Shown here in pieces: positions 1-7,745 of a DNA stretch of 64,000 nt. The stretch spans positions 83,342 through 147,341 of the forward strand of contig NZ_AUNB01000062.1 in assembly GCF_000714545.1 (NCBI RefSeq), in the 5' to 3' direction. The notes beneath the pieces were generated by a model. The model had not been told where the DNA came from. It saw only the letters and a list, made by a program, of their open reading frames with translations, and did no database searches. The stretch comes from Thioclava indica (GTDB lineage Bacteria; Pseudomonadota; Alphaproteobacteria; Rhodobacterales; Rhodobacteraceae). The translations under genes and the position numbers were made by a program. The stretch's first letter is position 1, and every line of letters starts with the position of its first letter.

Positions 1-222
1 ATTTTTAACCTGCTCTGCATTATCGGGGTGGCGGGGATGTTTGGCGCAATCCCGGTGCCCGCGCAGATGCTGCATTTCGACTTTTGGGTGATGCTGGGCG
101 CGTCACTTTTGCTGATCCCGTTTATCTTTCGCAAACGCGCGATTGGACGTTGGGTGGGCGTGGCATTCACGCTGATCTATCTGGTCTATGTCGTAGCACT
201 CTTGATTGGGGGGCGGGTATGA
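1..222 (+). CDS. Calcium/sodium antiporter, C-terminal fragment
   Basis: Only the last 73 codons are in the window; the reading frame is open from base 1. The piece reads IFNLLCIIGVAG..., then a hydrophobic helix, a short basic loop (FRKRAIGR) and a final hydrophobic helix ending GGRV. This matches the C-terminal membrane hairpin of YrbG/CaxA-type K+-dependent Na+/Ca2+ exchangers, inner-membrane proteins that extrude Ca2+ in exchange for cations. The stop codon overlaps the next start as ATGA (219-222), so it is probably translationally coupled to the following SDR gene. Family call rests on a short fragment; another multi-pass transporter cannot be excluded. Confidence 0.7.
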   Translation: MFNLLCIIGVAGMFGAIPVPAQMLHFDFWVMLGASLLLIPFIFRKRAIGRWVGVAFTLIYLVYVVALLIGGRV

Positions 223-995
223 AGCGGGCTTTGGTAACAGGCGGGGCCAAGCGGCTGGGTCGTGCGATGGCGCTGTACCTGGCGGCACGCGGCGTTGACG
301 TGGCGATCCATTATCACGGCTCGGATACCGAGGCCGAGGCCACGGCGGATGAGGCCCGCGCCAAGGGCGTGCGCGCCGCAATACTGCAGGCCGATTTGCT
401 GGATGAGGGCGCAACCGCCGATCTGGTCGCACGCGCGGCGCAGGCGCTGGACGGGCCGCTTGATGTGCTGATCAACAACGCCTCGATCTTTGAATATGAC
501 ACGTTGAAATCGGCAAGTCGCGAAAGCTGGGACCGTCACTTTGACTCCAATCTGCGCGCGCCTTTTGTTCTGATGCAGCATTTCGCAGCCCAAGCCCCGC
601 GGGCTGAAACAGTCGAGGGTGAACCGAGCGCGCGCGCCATGGTGCTGAATATGCTCGATCAACGGGTGCGCAAACTGACGCCCGAATTCATGACCTACAC
701 GCTGGCCAAGATGGGGCTGTGGACGCTGACCCAAACGGGCGCGCAGGCGCTGGCCCCCGATATCCGCGTCAATGCGATTGGCCCCGGCCCGACCCTGCAA
801 GGCGCGCGCCAATCGACCGAGCATTTCAGAAAACAGCGTGCCGCCACGATCCTGGAGCGCGGCGCAAACCCCGATGATATCTGCGCCGCTTTGGGCTATT
901 TCATGGATGCACCCGCCGTCACAGGGCAGCTTCTTTGTGTCGATGGCGGGCAACATCTGGGGTGGAAAACGCCCGATGTTCTCGGCCCGGAATAG
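219..995 (+). CDS. SDR oxidoreductase, pteridine-reductase (PTR1/FolM) type
   Basis: 258 residues. The ATG at 219 lies in an ATGA overlap with the preceding gene; longer frames upstream run through the antiporter and are rejected. A Rossmann NAD(P) motif TGGAKRLG is at residues 7-14 and NNAS at 86-89. Catalytic Tyr160 and Lys164 (YTLAK) are preceded by Asp147 in NMLDQ, thirteen residues before the Tyr. That Asp-Tyr-Lys arrangement, rather than the usual Ser, is the one known for trypanosomatid pteridine reductase and related FolM-type dihydrofolate/dihydromonapterin reductases. Likely cytoplasmic NADPH-dependent reductase of a pterin or similar substrate; exact substrate unknown. Confidence 0.85.
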   Translation: MKRALVTGGAKRLGRAMALYLAARGVDVAIHYHGSDTEAEATADEARAKGVRAAILQADLLDEGATADLVARAAQALDGPLDVLINNASIFEYDTLKSASRESWDRHFDSNLRAPFVLMQHFAAQAPRAETVEGEPSARAMVLNMLDQRVRKLTPEFMTYTLAKMGLWTLTQTGAQALAPDIRVNAIGPGPTLQGARQSTEHFRKQRAATILERGANPDDICAALGYFMDAPAVTGQLLCVDGGQHLGWKTPDVLGPE

Positions 996-1293
996 AATGA
1001 GTTGGGGCGACGCAACGTCAAGTTGTGCACCGCTCTCAGTCTCGTTACGAATCCGTTACAAAAGTCCTAATTTTTTCAACACCTTGCAGGATGTTCAAAA
1101 AGTTTCCTTTTGTTTTCAATCCTCTAACTATGTGCCTCTTTATTGTGCAAATCAGTTTTCTGCCAAGACTCCAAGGCAGAATCCCCGCTCAAAGGAATTT
1201 GCCAACAGTGTTATCCACAGAAATGGTGGACATGTTTATCCTTGATCACATTCACGTAAGGTTGCAGCCAAAGCAGAGAATCAAAACCGAGAT
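996..1293. promoter_or_regulatory. AT-rich intergenic region upstream of uvrC
   Basis: About 300 bases without a convincing gene. The stretch from about 1045 to 1200 is visibly AT-rich (runs such as CTAATTTTTTC and TTTCCTTTTGTTTTC), unlike the GC-rich genes around it. It ends in a consensus DnaA box and carries a second TTATCC at 1236-1241. It must include the uvrC promoter, but I could not pick a confident -10/-35 pair. Confidence 0.5.
1211..1219 (+). other. Consensus DnaA box TTATCCACA
   Basis: TTATCCACA is an exact match to the strong DnaA-binding nonamer. A one-mismatch box on the opposite strand (TGTGCAAAT, 1144-1152) lies 59 bases upstream. It sits in an AT-rich gap, so it could be a DnaA-regulated promoter element or titration site. 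Whether it is part of an origin cannot be decided from this sequence. Confidence 0.5.
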
Positions 1294-3201
1294 ATGACCG
1301 AGACTGACGACACCCCAGAGAATGCCCAGCCCCCCGCCGCGACACGCCCCGCGCATGGGATGACGGGGCATGCGCTGATCGCGGATTATCTGCGTCGGCT
1401 CGATGGTTCGCCCGGCGTTTACCGGATGCTGAATGCCAAGGGCGAGATCCTCTATGTCGGCAAAGCGCGCAATCTCAAGGCGCGGGTGTCGAACTATGCG
1501 CGCCCCTCTGGGCATAGCGCGCGGATCGCGCGGATGATCCGCGAAACCGCCTCGATGATGTTTCTCACGACGCGCACCGAGACCGAGGCGCTGCTGCTGG
1601 AACAGAACCTCATCAAACAGCTCAAGCCGCGCTACAACGTGCTGGCGCGTGATGACAAGAGCTTTCCCAATATTCTGATCGCGACCGATCACCCCTATCC
1701 GATGATCAAAAAGCATCGCGGCGCGCGCAAGGAGAAGGGTCATTATTTCGGCCCCTTCGCAAGTGCTGGCGCGGTCAATCGCACGCTCAACCATCTGGAG
1801 CGGGTGTTTTTGCTGCGCAACTGTTCAGATTCGATGTTTGAAAGCCGCACCCGGCCTTGCCTGCAATATCAGATCAAGCGCTGTTCGGGGCCGTGCGTGG
1901 GCAAGATTTCCGAGGCCGCGTATGGCGCGCTGGTCGATGACGCCAAGCGGTTCCTTGAGGGGAAATCGACCACGATCCAGCGCGAGTTGGCCGAGCAGAT
2001 GCAGGCTGCTTCCGAGGAGATGGAGTTCGAGCGCGCCGCCGCTTTGCGCGACCGGATCAAGGCGCTGACCAATGTGCAGCAAAGTCAGGGGATCAACCCG
2101 CGCACCGTGCCCGAGGCCGATGTGATCGCGCTGCATAGTGAGGGCGGACAGGCCTGCGTGCAGGTGTTTTTCATCCGCGGCAACCAAAGCTGGGGCAATC
2201 ACGATTTCTACCCGCGCACAGGCTCGGGCGCCGAGGCCCCCGAGATCCTGCAAGCCTTTATCGCACAGTTTTACACCCACCGCCCGCCGCCGCGCCTGTT
2301 GCTGCTGTCTCATCCGGTCGAGGATGAAGCGTTGCTGGCCGATTTTCTGTCCGAACGCGCCGAGCGCCGCGTCGAGATCGCCGTGCCGCAGCGGGGCGAA
2401 AAGGCCGAGCTGGTGGAAAACGCCGCGCGCAATGCCCGCGAAAGTCTGGGCCGGAAGATGTCGGAAAGTGCCGCGCAGGCAAAACTGCTGACAGGTGTGG
2501 CCGAGGCGTTCGGCCTGTCCTCCCCGCCCGCGCGCATCGAGGTCTATGACAACTCGCATATTCAGGGCGCGCATGCCGTAGGCGGTATGATCGTGGCAGG
2601 GCCGGACGGTTTCATCAAAAGCCAGTATCGCAAGTTCAACATCAAGGGCACCGATCTGACGCCGGGCGATGATTTCGGCATGATGAAAGAGGTTCTGACC
2701 CGCCGCTTCACGCGCCTTTTGAAGGAAGACCCCGAACGCAAATCCGATGCCTGGCCCGATCTGTTGCTGATTGATGGCGGCGCGGGGCAGGTCTCGGCGG
2801 TGCATGAGATCATGGTCGAAATGGGCGTGACCGACATTGCGATGGTGGGTGTTGCCAAGGGGATCGACCGCGATCACGGCAAGGAAGAATTCCACCGCAT
2901 CGGTCAGCGCCCCTTTGCTTTGCCGCGTCAAAGCCCGGTTTTGTATTACATCCAGCGCCTGCGCGACGAGGCCCACCGCTGGGCGATTGGCACGCATCGC
3001 GCCAAACGCGCCAAGGCGGTGATGGCGAACCCGCTCGATGAAATCCCCGGCATCGGGGCTGCGCGCAAACGTGCGCTGTTGCAGCATTTCGGATCGGCCA
3101 AGGCGGTTAGCCGCGCCGCCCCGATTGACCTGATGGAGGTCGAGGGGATATCGGAGGCGATGGCCGAGACGATCCATAACTTCTTCAACGAAAAGGGCTA
3201 G
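1294..3201 (+). CDS. uvrC: Excinuclease ABC subunit C
   Basis: 635 residues. UvrC makes both incisions in UvrABC nucleotide excision repair. The N-terminal GIY-YIG nuclease has GVY at 41-43 and YVG at 54-56. Four cysteines at 177, 189, 197 and 201 have the 12-8-4 spacing of the iron-sulfur ligands known in E. coli UvrC. A UVR (UvrB-binding) helix pair spans about 228-262. An RNase H-like 5'-incision domain follows, and a helix-hairpin-helix region ([18 protein letters not shown]) lies near the C-terminus. Length is typical. It is followed after three bases by the radical SAM gene, suggesting one transcript. The hydrophilic N-terminal tail of about 25 residues is common in this order. Confidence 0.97.
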   Translation: MTETDDTPENAQPPAATRPAHGMTGHALIADYLRRLDGSPGVYRMLNAKGEILYVGKARNLKARVSNYARPSGHSARIARMIRETASMMFLTTRTETEALLLEQNLIKQLKPRYNVLARDDKSFPNILIATDHPYPMIKKHRGARKEKGHYFGPFASAGAVNRTLNHLERVFLLRNCSDSMFESRTRPCLQYQIKRCSGPCVGKISEAAYGALVDDAKRFLEGKSTTIQRELAEQMQAASEEMEFERAAALRDRIKALTNVQQSQGINPRTVPEADVIALHSEGGQACVQVFFIRGNQSWGNHDFYPRTGSGAEAPEILQAFIAQFYTHRPPPRLLLLSHPVEDEALLADFLSERAERRVEIAVPQRGEKAELVENAARNARESLGRKMSESAAQAKLLTGVAEAFGLSSPPARIEVYDNSHIQGAHAVGGMIVAGPDGFIKSQYRKFNIKGTDLTPGDDFGMMKEVLTRRFTRLLKEDPERKSDAWPDLLLIDGGAGQVSAVHEIMVEMGVTDIAMVGVAKGIDRDHGKEEFHRIGQRPFALPRQSPVLYYIQRLRDEAHRWAIGTHRAKRAKAVMANPLDEIPGIGAARKRALLQHFGSAKAVSRAAPIDLMEVEGISEAMAETIHNFFNEKG

Positions 3202-3204
3202 GCG

Positions 3205-4272
3205 ATGAATGATCACAGCCCGCGCCCGCGCGCCCTTTCGCGCGTTGATGATCTTGAGGCGGCGGGGCTGACCGCGCCCGAAGCACGCACCGATCTGCAA
3301 GCCGTGGCCGCAGAGTTCCGCATTCGCCTCACGCCCGAGATGCGCACGGCCATCGCAACCCCTACCGATCCGGTGGCCGCGCAATTCGTGCCCAGCGTGG
3401 CCGAATTGGTGACCCGCCCCGAGGAACTGGTCGATCCGATTGGCGATGACGCGCATTCCCCGGTGGCGGGGCTGACGCATCGCTACCCCGACCGGGTGAT
3501 CTTGCACATCACCAAGACCTGCGATGTCTATTGTCGGTTTTGTTTTCGCCGCGAAACGGTGGGCGAGACCGGACCGTTGCCACAAGATCAGCTAGATGCC
3601 GCGCTGGACTATATCGCGGCAACTCCGGCGGTGCGCGAGGTGATCCTGACGGGTGGCGATCCGCTGACGCTGTCGCAGCGGCGCCTGACCGAGGTGCTGA
3701 CCCGGCTTGGCGCGATTGCGCATGTCGATCAGATCCGTCTGCACACCCGCGTGCCGGTTGTCGCGCCCGAACGCATCACGCCCGATCTGTGCCAGGCCCT
3801 GCGCGCCGCGCGTCCGGCTGTTTGGGTCGTGCTGCATACCAACCACGCGCAAGAACTGACGCCCAATGCCCGGCCCGCGATTGCGCGGCTAGTGGATCAC
3901 GGTATTCCGATGCTCTCGCAAACCGTGTTGCTTGCTGGGATCAATGACGATGCCGACAGCCTTGAGGGGCTGATGCGCGCGCTGACATCCCTGCGCGTCA
4001 AACCTTATTACCTGCATCATTGCGATCTGGCGCGGGGCACCTCGCATTTTCGCACCACGATTGCCAAGGGCCGCGCGTTGATGGCCGAGCTGCGCCGCCG
4101 CGTCTCGGGGACGATGGTGCCGACATACGTTCTCGACATCCCCGGCGGGCATGGCAAAGTGGCGATCAATGCCGATCACGTTGCGCCCAGCCCGACGCCG
4201 GGCCACTGGCGTATCACCGACCGTCTGGGCAATATCCATGATTACGCAGACCCCGTGCCTGAGACGCGGTGA
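3205..4272 (+). CDS. Lysine 2,3-aminomutase-like radical SAM enzyme (KamA/EpmB family)
   Basis: 355 residues. The radical SAM cluster CDVYCRFC gives Cys106, Cys110 and Cys113 (CxxxCxxC). The C-terminal PGGHGK motif supplies Lys318, the expected PLP-binding lysine of lysine 2,3-aminomutases. HYRYP-like and TGGDPL segments (substrate and PLP pocket) also fit. The enzyme would convert L-alpha-lysine to beta-lysine, either free (KamA) or on elongation factor P for translation (EpmB). The length is closer to EpmB (about 340) than to clostridial KamA (about 416). Neither efp, epmA nor a beta-lysine acetyltransferase lies in the window, so the physiological substrate is open. Starts 3 bases after uvrC. 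Confidence 0.88.
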   Translation: MNDHSPRPRALSRVDDLEAAGLTAPEARTDLQAVAAEFRIRLTPEMRTAIATPTDPVAAQFVPSVAELVTRPEELVDPIGDDAHSPVAGLTHRYPDRVILHITKTCDVYCRFCFRRETVGETGPLPQDQLDAALDYIAATPAVREVILTGGDPLTLSQRRLTEVLTRLGAIAHVDQIRLHTRVPVVAPERITPDLCQALRAARPAVWVVLHTNHAQELTPNARPAIARLVDHGIPMLSQTVLLAGINDDADSLEGLMRALTSLRVKPYYLHHCDLARGTSHFRTTIAKGRALMAELRRRVSGTMVPTYVLDIPGGHGKVAINADHVAPSPTPGHWRITDRLGNIHDYADPVPETR

Positions 4273-4317
4273 CGCGCCCTCTTTCGCTTTGCCCACCGCC
4301 CCGCTAGGTTGCCCGAT

Positions 4318-4947
4318 ATGAAATGGAACATCCCCAATATCCTGACTGTGCTCAGACTTCTGGCTGCCCCCGGCGTGGCGCTGATGTTTTTGTATTTCCA
4401 TCGCCCTTGGGCGGACTGGTTTGCGCTGGCGCTGTTTGTCGGGGCCGCGGTCACCGATTGGTTTGACGGCTATCTGGCGCGGTTGTGGAAGCAGGAAAGC
4501 AAGTTTGGCGCGATGCTCGACCCGATTGCCGATAAGGTGATGGTGGTGATCGCGCTGGTCGTTCTGACGGGTTATTCGGGGATGAACCCGTGGCTGATCC
4601 TGCCTGCGACGGTGATCTTGTTTCGTGAGGTATTCGTGTCTGGCCTGCGCGAGTTTCTGGGCGCGGATGCGGGGCGTTTGCGCGTCACCAAGCTGGCCAA
4701 GTGGAAAACCACGGCGCAGATGGTGGCTATTGCGGTGCTGTTTCTTGGCACCGGATTGGCCTATCTCGAACAGGGCCGCGCGCCGCGCGCAGGCGAGGGC
4801 GACATTCCGATGGGGGCCAGTCTGGCCGATATCGCAACCCATATCGGGCTAGTGCTGATCTGGATCGCAGCGATTTTGACGGCGATCACCGGCTGGGATT
4901 ATTTCCGCAAGGCGCTGCCCTATCTGAAGGATCCGGATGATGGTTGA
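4318..4947 (+). CDS. pgsA: CDP-diacylglycerol-glycerol-3-phosphate 3-phosphatidyltransferase
   Basis: 209 residues from the ATG at 4318 (MKWNIPNILTVLR); a TTG three codons upstream is less likely. It makes phosphatidylglycerol phosphate at the inner membrane, the committed step to phosphatidylglycerol. The CDP-alcohol phosphotransferase signature is complete: DGYLAR, eight residues, G, three residues, D, three residues, D (DWFDGYLAR to MLDPIADK). About five hydrophobic segments are visible. The 3' end overlaps moaD by 11 bases, suggesting coupling of pgsA-moaD-moaE. Confidence 0.93.
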   Translation: MKWNIPNILTVLRLLAAPGVALMFLYFHRPWADWFALALFVGAAVTDWFDGYLARLWKQESKFGAMLDPIADKVMVVIALVVLTGYSGMNPWLILPATVILFREVFVSGLREFLGADAGRLRVTKLAKWKTTAQMVAIAVLFLGTGLAYLEQGRAPRAGEGDIPMGASLADIATHIGLVLIWIAAILTAITGWDYFRKALPYLKDPDDG

Positions 4948-5188
4948 CGTGCTTTATTTTGCGTGGGTGCGCGAACGCATCGGCCTGCCGCGCGAGCAGA
5001 TCGAGACGCAGGCGGCCACGGTGAATGATCTGGTGGCAGAACTGCGCGCGCGCGAGCCACGATATGAGGCGGCCTTTGCCGATCTCACCGCCCTGCGTGT
5101 GGCACTGGATCAGGAGCTCGCGACCTTTGACAGCCCGCTTGCCGACGTGCGCGAGGTTGCCTTTTTCCCGCCGATGACGGGAGGCTAA
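4937..5188 (+). CDS. moaD: Molybdopterin synthase small subunit
   Basis: 83 residues with a ubiquitin-like beta-grasp pattern ending FFPPMTGG. The C-terminal Gly-Gly is the residue pair that is adenylated and thiocarboxylated to deliver sulfur to cyclic pyranopterin. Two adjacent ATG codons (4937 and 4940) are possible starts. It overlaps pgsA and is one base upstream of moaE, its partner in the molybdopterin synthase complex. Confidence 0.93.
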   Translation: MMVDVLYFAWVRERIGLPREQIETQAATVNDLVAELRAREPRYEAAFADLTALRVALDQELATFDSPLADVREVAFFPPMTGG

Positions 5189-5189
5189 G

Positions 5190-5630
5190 ATGAAAGTCTC
5201 GGTCCAGCCCGAGCCCTTTGATCTGGGCGCTGAACTGGCAGGCTTTGGCGCTGGCCGGTCCGATGTCGGCGCGGTGGTCAGCTTTACCGGCGTGGTGCGT
5301 GATGACAGCGGCGCCATGGAGGCGCTGGAGCTGGAACACTACCCCGGCATGACGCAGCGCGCGATTGCCCAGATTGTCGATCAGGCCGTGACACGCTGGG
5401 ATTTGGCGGATGTGATCGTGATCCACCGCCACGGGCGGCTGGGCATTGGCGAGCAGATCATGATGGTCGCCACCGCCGCACGCCACCGGGCTGCCGCGTT
5501 CGAGGCCGCCGAGTTCCTGATGGATTACCTCAAATCCCGCGCTCCGTTCTGGAAGAAAGAGCACGGGCGCGATGGCACGTCTTGGGTCGTGGCAAAAGAC
5601 GAAGATGAAGACGCCTTGAAACGCTGGTGA
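5190..5630 (+). CDS. moaE: Molybdopterin synthase catalytic subunit
   Basis: 146 residues. MoaE converts cyclic pyranopterin monophosphate to molybdopterin using MoaD thiocarboxylate. Visible conserved blocks are HRHGRLGIGEQIMMV, RHRAAAFEAAEFLMDYLK and APFWKKE, the last with the active-site lysines. Length is typical. Its stop codon abuts the stop codon of the convergent HIT gene (TGA/TCA at 5628-5633) with no base between. Confidence 0.95.
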   Translation: MKVSVQPEPFDLGAELAGFGAGRSDVGAVVSFTGVVRDDSGAMEALELEHYPGMTQRAIAQIVDQAVTRWDLADVIVIHRHGRLGIGEQIMMVATAARHRAAAFEAAEFLMDYLKSRAPFWKKEHGRDGTSWVVAKDEDEDALKRW

Positions 5631-6011
5631 TCAGCGCATCAGCAGCATCGGACCCAACGGACGACCGGCCAGAATGTGCAGATGATAATGGGGCACTTCC
5701 TGCACGCCATCCTCGCCCGCATTGGTGATCGCGCGAAACCCTGCGCCCCCCTCCCCCGGCTCGGCACCGATCATCTTGCAGATCTGCCCGGCGGTGCGGG
5801 TGAAATCGAGGATCTCGGCGTCCGAAGCCGCATTGCAGAAGTGATCGAAGGTCACATACGGCCCTTTCGGGATCACCAGCACATGCTCGGGGGCCTTGGG
5901 CGAGATGTCGCGAAAGGCCAACGTGTGCTCGGTTTCAAGCACGGTATTGTTCGGGATCTCGCCACGCAAAATCTTGGCGAAAATATTCTGATCGTCATAG
6001 GCGTAAGCCAT
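5631..6011 (-). CDS. HIT family nucleotide-binding protein
   Basis: 126 residues. The histidine triad HYHLHIL gives His108, His110 and His112, followed by AGRPLG, typical of the HinT/Fhit-like branch that hydrolyses purine nucleoside phosphoramidates or similar AMP conjugates. The N-terminal IFAKILRGEIP block is also diagnostic. Cytoplasmic, probably dimeric. Transcribed away from the GT14 gene, which lies upstream on the same strand 11 bases away, so it may be the second gene of that transcript. Confidence 0.93.
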   Translation of the reverse strand: MAYAYDDQNIFAKILRGEIPNNTVLETEHTLAFRDISPKAPEHVLVIPKGPYVTFDHFCNAASDAEILDFTRTAGQICKMIGAEPGEGGAGFRAITNAGEDGVQEVPHYHLHILAGRPLGPMLLMR

Positions 6012-6022
6012 CGCGCCGCTCC

Positions 6023-7597
6023 TCAGTCTTTGAACAGGTATTCGATTTGTGCCAACTCTTGCGCCAGCTCGAATGAGATGTCGAGCGTCTGAACCAGCGC
6101 GCGAGTGTTATCTTCAAGCGAGCCATCCTCGCGCATCAGGGCGAAATGCTCAAACTCAGCGTCGCGCAGACGTTCGCTTTCAAAGGCCATATCGGCGCGG
6201 ATTGTGGGCAACACCTGCTCCAGCACCTGAGGCGGTGTTGTCTGTCCGGCCAGCCCGACGCGGCGGGCATGTCCTGCAAGATAATCATCGCTGAACGCGC
6301 ATTCGATTTCCAGCAGCCGCGTCTCGCATTTATCAGCGGCAAAATCGCGGATCACGTCGAACGCCGCCGGATCAAGGCAGATCAGCATCCGGTCCGTTCT
6401 CGCATGTTCAAACAGCATCCGCATCAGCGCGCGACGATGGCGATTGCGCTTTTCCTTGGTCTTTTCGATACCCCCGAGGTCGGGCAATTCGCCCATCTCG
6501 TCAAAGATATATTCCATCGCCGTGACCTCGTGGCGTTTGCGCAGCTCGGCCACCAAGCGCTTGGCAACATGCCATTTTTTGCACGTCACAATGATCAAGG
6601 TGCGTTCACGCCCCAGCGTCGATTCCGTTTCCCAGAAACGCGGGGCAAACCGGCGCCCTTCACGCCCGCGCCCGGTCAAGAACGCATGCAACGCGCGCCC
6701 TTCGTTCGAGATTGCGAATCCGGTATCGTCCTGCGTCCAAAGCGCCCCGAGCCGCGCCTTGAGATCACTGGCCTCGGCGCTGATTTTGCGCGCGAACAGA
6801 TAGTCCTGCGACAGCAGCAAGTCGTAGTGATCATTGTAGAAATGCGCCGGCATCCCGTAATCGGTGAACATCAAAAACGTCAGCGTGCGGGTGCGAATTT
6901 CGGATTCAGGGACCACATGGCGCACGATGGTCTGGAAAAACGTCTCATCAGGAATCCAGCTCGTGCGGAAGAACTTCATCACATCGGGGCGGGTGCGCGT
7001 AAAATCGAGCACCCATTCGATCGTGCGACGCCGCAGGCACCACCATTGCGAGCCGATCATCATCTGGATATCGGCGGGCACCTCACGTGCCAGGCCAAAG
7101 CGTTTTTGCAAATTGTAGCTGGCGTAGAATCGCTTGGGTTGTGTGCGCTCGTTAAAGTAGTGACGATAGATCAGCCGGTCTTCCTTCATCCCGGTCTTGA
7201 TCCAGCCCGAGGTGAAGAAATCGAAACTCTCGATGTAATCCGCCTCTTCGGCGTCGAGAAAATCATGGGCATATTTCGCCGTCTTGATCTGCATGCAATC
7301 GCCTGAAAGCATGTAGAAATGGGTGGCGCGCGGGAAGTCCTCGACCGCGGCTTTCACCGCCTCTAGCGTGGCGGCCACAAGGCTCCACTCGCCCCACCCG
7401 CATTTCAACCGTTTGCGCGCGAATGTGACGTTAGGATTGGGATCAAGCGCCGCGTGCAGCTTGCGAAAATCAGCCGGAGCCGCGCTGGCATCGAAGTGGA
7501 TCGACACGAAATCGCCCGCCGCCGTCAACCGCTCGGCTTGCGCGATAAGGCCTTCGGGGTCTTTATGCGTTAGCAAGATGAAGGCGATTCGGGCCAT
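6023..7597 (-). CDS. GT14-like (core-2/I-branching type) glycosyltransferase with extra C-terminal domain
   Basis: 524 residues. The first about 270 residues resemble the GT14 family (beta-1,6-N-acetylglucosaminyl- and xylosyl-transferases): MARIAFILLTHKDPEGL, HFDASA, GWGEWSLVAATLEAV, FYMLSGDCMQIKT and a GSQWWCLRR block followed by a PDETFFQT block. These enzymes transfer GlcNAc or xylose from a UDP-sugar. The last about 200 residues (TLIIVTCKKWHVAKRLVAELRKRHEV onward, with a basic EKTKEKRNRHRR stretch) form a second domain with an alpha/beta pattern that I cannot name; similar Rhodobacteraceae proteins are annotated with a DUF there. No signal peptide is seen, so it is probably cytoplasmic. 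Divergent from a sulfotransferase, which suggests joint work on a sulfated surface glycan. Confidence 0.75.
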   Translation of the reverse strand: MARIAFILLTHKDPEGLIAQAERLTAAGDFVSIHFDASAAPADFRKLHAALDPNPNVTFARKRLKCGWGEWSLVAATLEAVKAAVEDFPRATHFYMLSGDCMQIKTAKYAHDFLDAEEADYIESFDFFTSGWIKTGMKEDRLIYRHYFNERTQPKRFYASYNLQKRFGLAREVPADIQMMIGSQWWCLRRRTIEWVLDFTRTRPDVMKFFRTSWIPDETFFQTIVRHVVPESEIRTRTLTFLMFTDYGMPAHFYNDHYDLLLSQDYLFARKISAEASDLKARLGALWTQDDTGFAISNEGRALHAFLTGRGREGRRFAPRFWETESTLGRERTLIIVTCKKWHVAKRLVAELRKRHEVTAMEYIFDEMGELPDLGGIEKTKEKRNRHRRALMRMLFEHARTDRMLICLDPAAFDVIRDFAADKCETRLLEIECAFSDDYLAGHARRVGLAGQTTPPQVLEQVLPTIRADMAFESERLRDAEFEHFALMREDGSLEDNTRALVQTLDISFELAQELAQIEYLFKD

Positions 7598-7745
7598 GCG
7601 GGAAACGATGCCGTGTTTATTGCGCTAATTATCTGCCTTGTTAGCGTCAATTGACGTTGAAAAGACAGTGCTTCTTTGATCTTTAAGGCATATTTATTGC
7701 GTCTTGGCTAAGATGACCATGATGGACGCATGCGGAGGATTGTTT
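7598..7745. promoter_or_regulatory. Divergent promoter region with perfect palindrome
   Basis: The 148-base gap between the GT14 gene and the sulfotransferase gene is AT-richer than its flanks. It holds a perfect 12-bp palindrome CGTCAATTGACG at 7645-7656 and a direct repeat TTTATTGCG at 7616-7624 and 7693-7701. The palindrome lies roughly mid-way between the two start codons, where a dimeric regulator could control both genes. No regulator gene is adjacent. Confidence 0.5.

Noticed and set aside
1825..3585. 586-codon open frame on the minus strand inside uvrC
   Set aside because: It is the shadow of uvrC and the next gene; no domain is recognisable, composition is His/Arg/Gln-rich as expected for antisense frames of GC-rich genes, and the plus-strand products are certain.
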